A DNA stretch of 64,000 nt from a bacterium (lineage in GTDB: Bacteria; Acidobacteriota; Thermoanaerobaculia; Multivoradales; J023), in NCBI GenBank assembly GCA_024226315.1, contig JAAELT010000071.1, positions 21,671-85,670 on the forward strand, given 5' to 3'. Numbering within the stretch: position 1 is the first letter of the stretch; each line of letters begins with the position of its first letter. Positions 56,638 to 63,678 of this stretch are shown here, in pieces. The notes under the pieces were generated by a model, which made no database searches, had not been told where the DNA came from, and was given only the letters and a program-made list of their open reading frames with translations. The translations under genes and the position numbers were made by a program.

Positions 56638-57057
56638 ATGAAGAGAACAGCTCTGTACGTCCTCCTCCTCGCCGTAGTCATTCTCCTGCCACCTCCAGGT
56701 GGAGATGCCAGTGCCGCGGACAAGCGTGTCCTCAAGGGTGAATACGTCTGGAACCAGGGTGGCGACGGCGACCTCGAAGCGGTGTTCACCGGCACCGGCG
56801 AAGACCGGTGGGACGTCGCGTTCCACTTCGAGTTCCGTGGCCGGTCCCACACCTACAAGGGGACCGCGAAAGGCAGCCTCCAGGACGGCGCGCTCGAGGG
56901 CAGGGTCAGGAACGAGAACAAGCGCCGGACCTGGACTTTCGAGGGCGAGTTCGAAAACGGCCGGTTCCGCGGCAAACACGCGGAGATCTACGGCAACCGC
57001 GAACAGCGCACCGGTACGCTGACGTTGAGCGGTCCACGCTCGGGCGACGAGATCTAG
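56638..57057 (+). CDS. Small exported protein of unknown function
   Basis: The 139-residue product has a signal peptide (LYVLLLAVVILLPPPGGDAS) and a regular beta-strand pattern with many charged residues (DLEAVFTGTGEDRWDVAFHF, FEFRGRSHTYKGTAKGSLQD). The tandem EGRVRNENKRRTWTFEGEF-like strands look like an 8-strand meander (lipocalin- or Avidin-like), but no family is certain. Binding site AGGAGAGG precedes ATG 56638. Confidence 0.75.
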   Translation: MKRTALYVLLLAVVILLPPPGGDASAADKRVLKGEYVWNQGGDGDLEAVFTGTGEDRWDVAFHFEFRGRSHTYKGTAKGSLQDGALEGRVRNENKRRTWTFEGEFENGRFRGKHAEIYGNREQRTGTLTLSGPRSGDEI

Positions 57058-57223
57058 CGTCCCTGGAGCGCGCTCCAGTCGACGACGCCCGCTCGACGCG
57101 CGCTCGCGCGGCGACTTCATGGACCTGGCCCGGCCGAAAGTGCGGACCGCGGGCTTCCTGTCGCTGGGGGTGATCCCTTATCGCGGCACGGTGACCGTGG
57201 ACGGGTCGGCCGGGTCGACCGAA

Positions 57224-57240
57224 GGGCCAGGGACCTCGGT
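57224..57240 (+). repeat. Dispersed 17-bp element, copy 1
   Basis: GGGCCAGGGACCTCGGT, exact, followed by CAGG. Confidence 0.85.
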
Positions 57241-57250
57241 CAGGGCCGTG

Positions 57251-57267
57251 GGGCCAGGGACCTCGGT
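57251..57267 (+). repeat. Dispersed 17-bp element, copy 2
   Basis: GGGCCAGGGACCTCGGT, exact, followed by CCCGGTGACCTCGGT, which repeats its right half. Confidence 0.85.
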
Positions 57268-57330
57268 CCCGGTGACCTCGGTCGCGGTCGCCGCGGTGCC
57301 GCGGTGCCGCCGTGGAGGCCGCCCCGTGGA

Positions 57331-57349
57331 GGCAGGGACCTCGGTCAGG
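57331..57349 (+). repeat. Dispersed 17-bp element, near copy
   Basis: GGCAGGGACCTCGGTCAGG; one base is missing in the left part. The right end CAGG matches copy 1. Confidence 0.7.
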
Positions 57350-57402
57350 TAGCCTTCAGCTTGCTCCTCCGGGATGAGTTTGCCAGGAAGCCGAACGGCA
57401 GA

Positions 57403-57444
57403 CTTGAAAATTGAGCGCTTACCGCTCAGTTTTCAAGATAGAAT
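57403..57444 (+). promoter_or_regulatory. Inverted repeat and -10 element before the DUF4143 gene
   Basis: CTTGAAAATTGAGC (57403-57416) and GCTCAGTTTTCAAG (57424-57437) are inverted copies with one mismatch around a 7-base loop. TAGAAT follows at 57439-57444, only six bases before the gene start. That spacing would put the transcript start at the start codon, so the message may be leaderless. The inverted repeat is a likely operator or transcript hairpin. Confidence 0.55.
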
Positions 57445-57450
57445 GCCGTC

Positions 57451-58611
57451 GTGATCGAGCGAAACCGCCACATCGAGGCACTCGAGGGCACTCTGCGCCG
57501 TCACCCGGTGGTCGCGATCCTGGGCGCGCGGCAGGTCGGCAAGACGACCCTGGCGCGGCAGCTGGTGGAACGTCTGCCGGGCCCGTCGACGGTCTTCGAT
57601 CTCGAGAATCCGGACGATCTGGGGCGGCTCGCCGAGCCGATGCTCGCCCTCGGGGAGCTTCGCGGGCTGGTGGTGCTCGACGAGATCCAGCGCCGCCCGG
57701 AGCTCTTCCCGGTGCTCAGGGTGCTGGCCGACCGGCCGGGAACGCCGGCCCGCTTCCTGGTCCTGGGCAGCGCCTCCCCCGATCTGCTCAAACAGAGCTC
57801 CGAGTCGCTCGCCGGGCGCATCCTCTATCACCAGCTCGGGGGCCTGGCGCTCGACGAGGTCGGCCTCGGTGAGCGAGACCGCCTGTGGCTGCGCGGCGGC
57901 TTTCCACGCTCCTTCCTCGCCGAATCACTGCCGGCGAGCGCCGAGTGGCGTCGCGAGCTCGTGCGCACCTTCCTGGAGCGGGACCTGCCCGCCCTCGGGG
58001 TCACCATCCCGTCGGCGACCCTGCACCGCTTCTGGACCATGCTCGCCCACTACCACGGCCAGGTCTGGAACGGCTCCGAGCTGGCCCGCGCCTTCGGTGT
58101 CGCCCACTCCACCGTGCGCCGCTATCTCGACACTTTCACCTCGGCCCTGGTGCTGCGGCAGCTCCAGCCCTGGTTCGAGAACCTGAAGAAGCGTCAGGTC
58201 AAGTCGCCGAAGGTCTACATCGCCGACAGCGGCATCCTGCACACCCTCCTGGGCCTGGAGACCCGGGACGACCTCCTGCGCCACCCCAAGGTCGGCGCCT
58301 CCTGGGAAGGCTTCGCCTTGTCCGAGATCCTGGTGCGCCTCGGCGCCCGCCCCGAGGAGTGCTACTTCTGGGCCACCCACGCCGGCGCCGAGCTCGACCT
58401 GCTCGTGATCCGCGGCAACCGCCGCCTCGGCTTCGAGCTCAAGCTTGCCTCGGCGCCGCGTATGACCCGATCCATGCACACGGCGCTCTCCGACCTAGGG
58501 CTGGAGCGCCTGGACGTGGTGCACGCGGGGGAGCACACCTACCCGCTGTCGGAACGGGTCCGCGCCGTGGCGTTGGCCCGGTTGGACGAGGATCTCGAAC
58601 CGTTGGCTTGA
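57451..58611 (+). CDS. AAA ATPase with DUF4143 domain
   Basis: The 386-residue product has Walker A in LGARQVGKTTLARQL, Walker B in LVVLDEIQRRPELF, and sensor FLVLGSASPDLL. The DUF4143 region has SGILHTLLGLETR, HPKVGASWEGFALSEIL and a nuclease-like ECYFWATHAGAELDLLVI core with an FELKLA lysine region. The C-terminal part has the PD-(D/E)xK pattern. Such proteins are widespread in genomes with mobile or defence genes, but their function is unknown. GTG 57451 is adjacent to the -10 element. Confidence 0.88.
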   Translation: MIERNRHIEALEGTLRRHPVVAILGARQVGKTTLARQLVERLPGPSTVFDLENPDDLGRLAEPMLALGELRGLVVLDEIQRRPELFPVLRVLADRPGTPARFLVLGSASPDLLKQSSESLAGRILYHQLGGLALDEVGLGERDRLWLRGGFPRSFLAESLPASAEWRRELVRTFLERDLPALGVTIPSATLHRFWTMLAHYHGQVWNGSELARAFGVAHSTVRRYLDTFTSALVLRQLQPWFENLKKRQVKSPKVYIADSGILHTLLGLETRDDLLRHPKVGASWEGFALSEILVRLGARPEECYFWATHAGAELDLLVIRGNRRLGFELKLASAPRMTRSMHTALSDLGLERLDVVHAGEHTYPLSERVRAVALARLDEDLEPLA

Positions 58612-58635
58612 CGGTCTGGTCTCAGGCGCCGGAGC
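58275..58635 (+). repeat. Source copy of a 361-bp duplication
   Basis: The last 337 bases of the DUF4143 gene plus 24 bases past its stop are repeated at 59704-60064. The two copies align with no insertion or deletion and differ only by scattered substitutions. Confidence 0.85.
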
Positions 58636-58648
58636 TCGGGTCAGCCCA

Positions 58649-58657
58649 TGCTAGACT
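58649..58657 (+). promoter_or_regulatory. Extended -10 promoter
   Basis: TGCTAGACT (TGn plus TAGACT at 58652-58657) stands 17 bases before the antitoxin gene. No clear -35 is seen. Confidence 0.45.
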
Positions 58658-58673
58658 GTGCTTGGAGGAAACC

Positions 58674-58964
58674 GTGGCGACCACACAGGTGAAGATCTCA
58701 GTGTCCGACCATCTCGCAGCCGAGCTGCCGAGCGATCCGACCTTGCAGAGCGAGGTGTTGGAGCTCGGGCTGCGCAGCTTGCGGATTCGCGAGGCATTGG
58801 AGGCTTATCGCAGCGGAGAGGGCTCCCTGGCATACGCCGCGGAGCAAGCCGGCGTGAGCCTGCGTGAGATGGTGCCGCTCGCCTATGCCCACGGCCTGTC
58901 GCCCAAGGTCGATCCGGCCCTCCTCGAGGCCCCCCTCTCGATCGAGCAAGCCACCGAGCTGTGA
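58674..58964 (+). CDS. UPF0175-family antitoxin-like protein
   Basis: From GTG 58674, with GGAGGA upstream, the product is 96 residues. A beta strand (TTQVKISVSDHLAAEL) leads to helices with the UPF0175 signature AYRSGEGSLAYAAEQAGVSL followed by REMVPLAYAHGL. UPF0175 proteins pair with DUF3368/PIN proteins as putative antitoxins. The stop overlaps the partner's start. Confidence 0.82.
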   Translation: MATTQVKISVSDHLAAELPSDPTLQSEVLELGLRSLRIREALEAYRSGEGSLAYAAEQAGVSLREMVPLAYAHGLSPKVDPALLEAPLSIEQATEL

Positions 58965-59497
58965 CGGTCGTCGCCGATTCCGGTCCGCTGATCGCACTGG
59001 CCAAAATCGGCGGTCTCGGAACGCTATTCGAACTGCATCCGGTCGTCGTCACTCCGCGTGCGGTCTACGAGGAGACGGTCCGGCAAGGGCACTATGCCCA
59101 GGCTGCGGACGCGGCCTTGCTGCGAGGCGAGTACGAATCCGGGCGCCTGCGAGTCGAGGAGCTTCGAGGGCCTTCGCCAGCTGACTCTCTGCTGTTGGGG
59201 CGGGGTGAGCGCGAGGGCATCCAACTCGCTCTGCAGCAGAGGGCAGAGTGGCTCCTCGTTGACGATCTCGAAGCCCGGCAGGCTGCGGCCCAGGTGTTCA
59301 TTGCCTCGGGGTCTGGAACTCGAGTCAAGGGTACTCTCGGCATCATCGTCAGCGCCTATATCGAGGGGTTTGCTTCGCTGGAAGGTGCGATCGGCCTTCT
59401 CGACGCCATTCGGTCACGGCAGGACATATGGATCAGTGTCGATCTCTGCAAACAGGTCGAGGACACGCTGAGACGCGCTGAGAGCGCGGCGCGGTGA
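58961..59497 (+). CDS. DUF3368 PIN-like putative toxin
   Basis: The 178-residue product has the PIN-type acidic residues in VVADSGPLIALAKIG, VTPRAVYEETV, GRGEREGIQLAL and LLVDDLEARQAA. PIN domains are Mg-dependent RNases; this one is expected to cut RNA when free of the antitoxin. GTG 58961 overlaps the UPF0175 stop (GTGA), typical of a toxin-antitoxin operon. The C-terminus (WISVDLCKQVEDTLRRAE) looks complete. Confidence 0.82.
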   Translation: MTVVADSGPLIALAKIGGLGTLFELHPVVVTPRAVYEETVRQGHYAQAADAALLRGEYESGRLRVEELRGPSPADSLLLGRGEREGIQLALQQRAEWLLVDDLEARQAAAQVFIASGSGTRVKGTLGIIVSAYIEGFASLEGAIGLLDAIRSRQDIWISVDLCKQVEDTLRRAESAAR

Positions 59498-59533
59498 ATC
59501 GCCGGGCGAGCGCGATCGATCCGCATCAAGTGA

Positions 59534-59607
59534 ATCTACGAACCACCGGCCGTGGAAGACGGCTTCCGCGTCTTCATCGACCGCCTGTGGCCGCGGGGTC
59601 TGAAGAA
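59534..59607 (+). pseudogene. Fragment of a DUF488 gene
   Basis: After an in-frame TGA the frame reads IYEPPAVEDGFRVFIDRLWP followed by RGLKKE, the opening of a DUF488 protein. It stops at the GC-rich palindrome, so about 80 percent of the gene is missing. It has no usable start. Confidence 0.7.
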
Positions 59608-59631
59608 GGAGCCGGCCGGCCGGCCGGCTCC
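59608..59631. repeat. Perfect 24-bp GC palindrome
   Basis: GGAGCCGGCCGG and its exact reverse complement CCGGCCGGCTCC are directly joined. It sits at the break of the DUF488 fragment and is followed by GCCGGCCGT-type repeats up to the next 17-bp element. Confidence 0.9.
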
Positions 59632-59673
59632 TTGCCGGCCGCTCCTTGCCGGCCGTGGGGCCTGCCGGCCGTG

Positions 59674-59690
59674 GGGCCAGGGACCTCGGT
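59674..59690 (+). repeat. Dispersed 17-bp element, copy 3
   Basis: GGGCCAGGGACCTCGGT, exact, followed by CCGGTCAGGT. It lies between the DUF488 fragment and the DUF4143 fragment. Confidence 0.85.
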
Positions 59691-59703
59691 CCGGTCAGGT
59701 GCC

Positions 59704-60040
59704 CCTGCGCCACCCCAAAGTCGGCGCCTCCTGGGAGGGCTTCGCGTTGTCCGAGGTGCCGGTGCGCCTCGGCGCCCGCCCCGAGGAGTGCTACTTCTGG
59801 GCCACCCACGCGGGCGCCGAGTTGGATCTGCTCGTCATCCGCGGCCAGCGTCGTCTCGGCTTCGAGTTCAAGCTCGCCTCGGCACCACGCTTGACCCGCT
59901 CCATGCACACGGCGCTCTCCGACCTCGGGCTCGAACGCTTGGACGTCGTGCATGCGGGGGAGCACACCTATCCGCCCTCGGAACAGGTCCGAGCCGTGGC
60001 GCTGGCGCGGTTGGACGAGGACCTCGAACCGTTATCTTGA
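59704..60040 (+). pseudogene. Displaced 3' fragment of the DUF4143 gene
   Basis: Encodes about 112 residues matching the C-terminus of the 57451 gene (HPKVGASWEGFALSEVPVRL, then ECYFWATHAGAELDLLVIRG and VRAVALARLDEDLEPLS) with scattered changes. The ATPase half is missing. The match continues for 24 bases past the stop, so it was copied as DNA rather than as a separate gene. Confidence 0.85.
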
Positions 60041-60092
60041 CGGTCCGGTCTCAGGCGCCGGAGCCGACCGGCCAGCAAGTCAGAGCCGAGGT

Positions 60093-60109
60093 GCCAGCGG
60101 CCTCGGTCA
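60093..60109 (+). repeat. Degenerate copy of the 17-bp element
   Basis: GCCAGCGGCCTCGGTCA differs at two positions from the matching part of the consensus with its CA tail. It lies between the DUF4143 fragment and the AT-rich gene. Confidence 0.5.
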
Positions 60110-60127
60110 TCCGGGTCTCGATTGTCG

Positions 60128-61768
60128 TCACGACTCTGGATGGAGTTGCGCAAGAAACCGGTCAATGAGAGGGGCAATTTCTTCAGAAAGTTGCCGGTCA
60201 CTTCTTCTGGAACTGAACATATGCAACGGTCGATCGGGGTCTATTTTCGAGCGCCACTTGCTCTCTGACATCACAGTTTCATCTGCGAAACGCAGCGGTT
60301 CAAGGCGTAGTGTCAGGGCGCCGAAGTATTCAGCGACCAGCCAGTCAATATCTGAATCTTCTGTTCCCTCCTTCTGGTCATCCTGCCTCGGTGTCAGCAC
60401 TTGAATAAATCCAACACAGGAACACATCTTCTTGATCACTTCCTCTGTGACTCTTCTGTGTGAAGTATCCGCTGTCACGGCCTCGAATCCGGCCCGGGCG
60501 GACCTCTCCTCAATGATCTTTCGGATGGTGCCGGCTCGATTGGCTTCGAGATGCATTGAAAGAAAAATCTTTTCTATCGAAAGGTGGCGGATGCTGGTGC
60601 ACTTGATCTTGAGGTCCTCGTTGCTCATCGATTTTATCGCCGAACGTATTGCAGAATGCTGCTCTTCAATACTATCAGTTGACTTGGGGTTGGTTGCTCC
60701 AGCGAATGTAAACGTTCCGATTTCCCTGCTGCGGGTTTGGTAGGTAATCACATTGCGGGCATGGAGAAGATTGACGTCCCGCTCGCTTATGGCCCTCGCC
60801 GTTGACCCCAGTAGACCTATCGAAGTTCCCTTCTCGTAATTATCAGAGTCATGGAGCGTCTTTTCGTATCCGACGTCAAGAACCAGGGTTCTGGCCGCTC
60901 TGTTTCTCTTGAATATGTCAATCCTGACATAGTGCTCGTCCGTATCAAATGAACCGATTGCGCCTGTTGGCAGTTGAAATCTATTTTGACTCAATGCTCC
61001 TGTGAATATTTTTTCGTTCTCTGGTTTCAACTGCTCGCTGGCTGCCTCGTACTTAAACATCAGAGGCTCGTCGAGATTCCGCGCATGCCGCCAGAAGTGC
61101 GTTAAGTTAGGCATCACTGTGAATCCGACGGGTTTGCTCACGTGATTTTCATTGTTCTTCCACAGTTCCCTGTTTTCAAAAAATCTTTGCTCGAAAGAGG
61201 AAAGGCGCTTGGTCTTGAATCTCTCGTGAAGAAATTTCTTGTCGGCGGCCGCGTCGGCTTTTTCTATTTCTCCGACAAGGAACGGTAAGAATGCTATTAA
61301 CCTCTCGGTAATTGCTGCCGCGGCTCTCTTCTTTTCTCTTGGGTCGACAAGTCCTTTTACTTTGTGTTCAAGTTCCCTCATCTCCGTCTTGATTTTGAAC
61401 GCCTCCCCAACGATGTTCCAGGTTGCGTGGCGGTGACCTGATTCGGTGCATCTGGCGGACAGGATATTGACTTGCAGTCTATTGAAAGCCTCCGTCGCAT
61501 CGCACAGCGCGCCAACTCTTTGTGCTAATCTAAGCTGTAAGCGAAAGACATAGGGCCAAGATTCAGGGTTTATAGATGCGATTAAAAGGTGCGGATCTTT
61601 CGAGATTTCATGCTCCGACCGCTCTCGGGCTTCGGTCTCTGTCAGGTCGGATGGCGGCAGCCAGACTCCCCAGCATTGAGATCCATTCGAGACGCCGATG
61701 GTTTTTAGTGCGTCTGGTGTGAAGTGAGGCCCGGACTGGTCGATCCGAGCAATTGCACCAAATCGCAT
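60128..61768 (-). CDS. Candidate defence protein with ACT-like and TIR-like regions
   Basis: From ATG 61768, with AAGGA upstream, the product is 546 residues. N-terminal MRFGAIARIDQSGPHF is followed by an ACT-like region (YVFRLQLRLAQRVGALCDAT, then NILSARCTESGHRHATWNI). A second region looks ACT-like too (EIGTFTFAGATNP). The last 150 residues have a TIR/SEFIR-like plan: KIFLSMHLEA, IRKIIEERSARAGFEAVTAD, EEVIKKMCSCVGFIQVLTP, WLVAEYFGALTLRL. The gene is much richer in A+T than its surroundings and has non-resident codon use, so recent acquisition is likely. The function is inferred, not shown. A frame extension to TTG 61906 lacks a binding site. Confidence 0.65.
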   Translation of the reverse strand: MRFGAIARIDQSGPHFTPDALKTIGVSNGSQCWGVWLPPSDLTETEARERSEHEISKDPHLLIASINPESWPYVFRLQLRLAQRVGALCDATEAFNRLQVNILSARCTESGHRHATWNIVGEAFKIKTEMRELEHKVKGLVDPREKKRAAAAITERLIAFLPFLVGEIEKADAAADKKFLHERFKTKRLSSFEQRFFENRELWKNNENHVSKPVGFTVMPNLTHFWRHARNLDEPLMFKYEAASEQLKPENEKIFTGALSQNRFQLPTGAIGSFDTDEHYVRIDIFKRNRAARTLVLDVGYEKTLHDSDNYEKGTSIGLLGSTARAISERDVNLLHARNVITYQTRSREIGTFTFAGATNPKSTDSIEEQHSAIRSAIKSMSNEDLKIKCTSIRHLSIEKIFLSMHLEANRAGTIRKIIEERSARAGFEAVTADTSHRRVTEEVIKKMCSCVGFIQVLTPRQDDQKEGTEDSDIDWLVAEYFGALTLRLEPLRFADETVMSESKWRSKIDPDRPLHMFSSRRSDRQLSEEIAPLIDRFLAQLHPES

Positions 61769-62040
61769 ATCGTCATCCTTTTCTTGGATAGAAGTGTGTT
61801 TGCTTTCTGCAGCCAGATGGACAAGGCTGCGAGCCCATTTAGAGAGCCAGTCTCTCGACGGGTCGATGCGGGCCACCTCGCGGGGCAAGGGTTCGCGACC
61901 CAACAAGATATGCCGAGGAGTCTATATTTTCCGGTAACGCTAAACCAGCATTGCTCCCATTAAGATTAACTATATCATAAGTCAAGAGATACCTGCAACT
62001 TGCATGGTTGGTCGAGTTCCCGGTTGGGTTCGAGGAACCG
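61769..62040. other. AT-rich upstream region of the candidate defence gene
   Basis: Up to about 61980 the DNA stays AT-rich, then returns to the high G+C of the region. On the minus strand TTGACT at 61975-61980 is a good -35, with a poor -10 (TAATGG) after 17 bases. I see no gene. Confidence 0.4.
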
Positions 62041-62727
62041 TCAGCGAACCCGGATCCGATCCGCGTACCCATCCTCCCCAACGAGGCGCCACAGGCTCGC
62101 CAGTGCCCGAGCGATCCAGGGCACGACGCGGTCGGCCCTGGTCGCGGCCTCGTCGGCCAGGTTGCGCGAGATGTCGGCGGCCACGACGCCCCGGTCGAGG
62201 TCTCGGCCGGCCTCGGTGAGCTGGCGGGCGCCGGATTCGAGGCTTTCGGCGGCGAGGGCGACGGGGAGGCCGATGCGGGCGAGGGGCCATTGGCCGGCGC
62301 GGTCGAGATCGCGCAAGACGTGAGCGGTGCACTCCACGTGGCGGGCGAGCACGGCGGTGCCCGCGGGCGGCGGGCAGGTGATGCCGGCGCCGGTGAGGAG
62401 CTCGGGCTCGACGACGGCACGCAACAGGCGGTGGAGGCGCTTGTATTCGTCGCGGAGCTTCGATGCAGCGTCGTTGCGCTGCTGGCGCAGACCACCGAGG
62501 CGGGCCTTGTCGCGGTCGTAGGCGTCCTCCGCGGGGCCGAGGGCGCGCTCCACGGTGGCGAGCTCGGCGTCGAAGTGCTCGAGGACCGGGCGGTAGGGGG
62601 AGCTCTCGCGCACCGCCGCGGCGGCGCGGCGGGAGAGGCGGTGGACGAGGTCGTCGCCGGAGAAGCGGATCATCGCCCGCAGCTTGCGGATGGTGTCCAG
62701 GCGACGGGTCACGGTCTTTCTTCGCAT
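62041..62727 (-). CDS. Unknown helical protein
   Basis: The 228-residue product is almost fully helical by composition, with a coiled coil (KARLGGLRQQRNDAASKLRD) and many Ala, Arg, Leu. The N-terminus MRRKTVTRRLDTIRKLRAMI is very basic. GGGAG lies before the ATG. It overlaps the end of the gene before it on the minus strand by 19 bases, so they may form an operon. No family is recognised. Codon use is typical of the GC-rich background. Confidence 0.65.
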   Translation of the reverse strand: MRRKTVTRRLDTIRKLRAMIRFSGDDLVHRLSRRAAAAVRESSPYRPVLEHFDAELATVERALGPAEDAYDRDKARLGGLRQQRNDAASKLRDEYKRLHRLLRAVVEPELLTGAGITCPPPAGTAVLARHVECTAHVLRDLDRAGQWPLARIGLPVALAAESLESGARQLTEAGRDLDRGVVAADISRNLADEAATRADRVVPWIARALASLWRLVGEDGYADRIRVR

Positions 62728-63038
62728 GAGGGTCTCCCTTGGTGGTTACTCACGTCCGGCGACACGAGGTCGCCGTGGTTCTCGGACTTGACGAGATTTC
62801 GCATCTCCGGCGTCAGCTTGCGGTCCCCGAGGCGATTCAGCCGGTAGACGGTCAGCTCGTCGTCGGACAGCTCCAGGAGCTCGTCCAGCACCGTCCGCGC
62901 CCGTCGCGTCGCCATCGTGGGCGAGAGTAGGATCCAGCGGTAGATGTGGAAGATGCGCCACCAGCCGTGGAAGTCGCGGCTGTCGTCGAGCGGTGTGACG
63001 CCCGGCGGCGGGCAGTCGCGCTCGATGTGGAGCATCAT
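62709..63038 (-). CDS. Unknown protein, apparently 5'-truncated
   Basis: The stretch from ATG 63038 gives 109 residues with HIERDCPPPGVTPLDDSRDF, WWRIFHIYRWILLSPTMATR and RARTVLDELLELSDDELTVY. The same frame is open upstream to about 63240 (for example HSIESFEPRNLYQRQLRSLA and GWFEELRTDF) with no ATG, GTG or TTG. The true gene therefore probably began farther left on that strand and was cut where the 17-bp element now lies. No family is recognised. Confidence 0.55.
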   Translation of the reverse strand: MMLHIERDCPPPGVTPLDDSRDFHGWWRIFHIYRWILLSPTMATRRARTVLDELLELSDDELTVYRLNRLGDRKLTPEMRNLVKSENHGDLVSPDVSNHQGRPSCEERP

Positions 63039-63242
63039 GCGGATCGCCAGCGAGCGGAGCTGCCTCTGGTAGAGGTTGCGGGGCTCGAAGCTCTCGATGG
63101 AGTGGCGGACGTCGGCGGGTACCCGGGGGTCGGATCGCCGAGTATCAGTGGGGCCCTCGGCGATGGGCGCGGCCTCCTCGGCGGCGGGGGCCTCGCGGGC
63201 CGGGCTCAGGAAGTCGGTCCTCAGCTCTTCGAACCAACCGAG

Positions 63243-63259
63243 GGGCCAGGGACCTCGGT
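63243..63259 (+). repeat. Dispersed 17-bp element, copy 4
   Basis: GGGCCAGGGACCTCGGT, exact, followed by TAGGTGGACCTCGGTTAGGT, in which the right half is repeated. It separates two truncated genes. Confidence 0.85.
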
Positions 63260-63277
63260 TAGGTGGACCTCGGTTAG

Positions 63278-63661
63278 GTGGCGCGGACCCGGCGTCTGCT
63301 GCGGCGCATCGGCGAGTACTCCTACACCCTCGAGCCCCGCACCCGGGTCAGCGAGCACCTGTCCATGGAGCTCGCCAGCAGGGTGGCGGTCGTCGACGGC
63401 CGCCGCGTCGAGCTGACGCCGATCGAGACCAAGCTGCTTTACCTGCTGGTGCGTTCCGCCGGCCACACGCTGCAAAGCGTCTACCTGTTGCGCCGGCTGT
63501 GGCCCCGGGAAGAAGCCTTCGAGGAGTCTCTGCGCACCCACGTCTGGAGACTGCGCAAGAAGCTCGCGGAGGCGCCGGATCGCTACATCGAGACGATTCG
63601 CGGCGTCGGCTACCGCTTCCGCGGGCTCGCCGAGCTGCGGGGCGCGGCGGCGGGGGAGTGA
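63278..63661 (+). CDS. OmpR/PhoB-type DNA-binding domain lacking its receiver
   Basis: The 127-residue product starts at GTG 63278, one codon after an in-frame TAG inside the repeat. It opens with ARTRRLLRRIGE, the linker seen at the end of response-regulator receivers, then has the winged-helix domain: VELTPIETKLLYLLVRSAGH, LLRRLWPREEAFEESLRTHV, WRLRKKLAE and IETIRGVGYRFRG. The receiver domain of about 115 residues is missing. It could be a remnant or a free-standing DNA-binding protein. Confidence 0.7.
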   Translation: MARTRRLLRRIGEYSYTLEPRTRVSEHLSMELASRVAVVDGRRVELTPIETKLLYLLVRSAGHTLQSVYLLRRLWPREEAFEESLRTHVWRLRKKLAEAPDRYIETIRGVGYRFRGLAELRGAAAGE

Positions 63662-63678
63662 TAGGCTGACGCGCCGAG

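Larger units (their letters stand above)
57058..57450. other. Gene-free interval with dispersed repeat copies
   Basis: About 390 bases with no credible gene. It carries two exact copies and one near copy of the 17-bp element GGGCCAGGGACCTCGGT and, near its end, the inverted repeat and -10 element of the DUF4143 gene. A frame open across this stretch (57119-57352) is low-complexity repeat translation and is not counted as a gene. Confidence 0.7.

Noticed and set aside
57119..57352. 77-residue frame rich in GPGTSV
   Set aside because: It is the translation of the dispersed 17-bp repeats, with no sign of a folded protein.
61839..62495. 218-residue minus-strand frame
   Set aside because: Overlaps the better supported 62041-62727 gene in another frame and crosses the AT-rich boundary; composition is Ser/Pro/Arg/Ala only.
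57224..63259. Insertion sequence or transposon
   Set aside because: No transposase, recombinase or terminal inverted repeats are visible; only short dispersed repeats and gene fragments.
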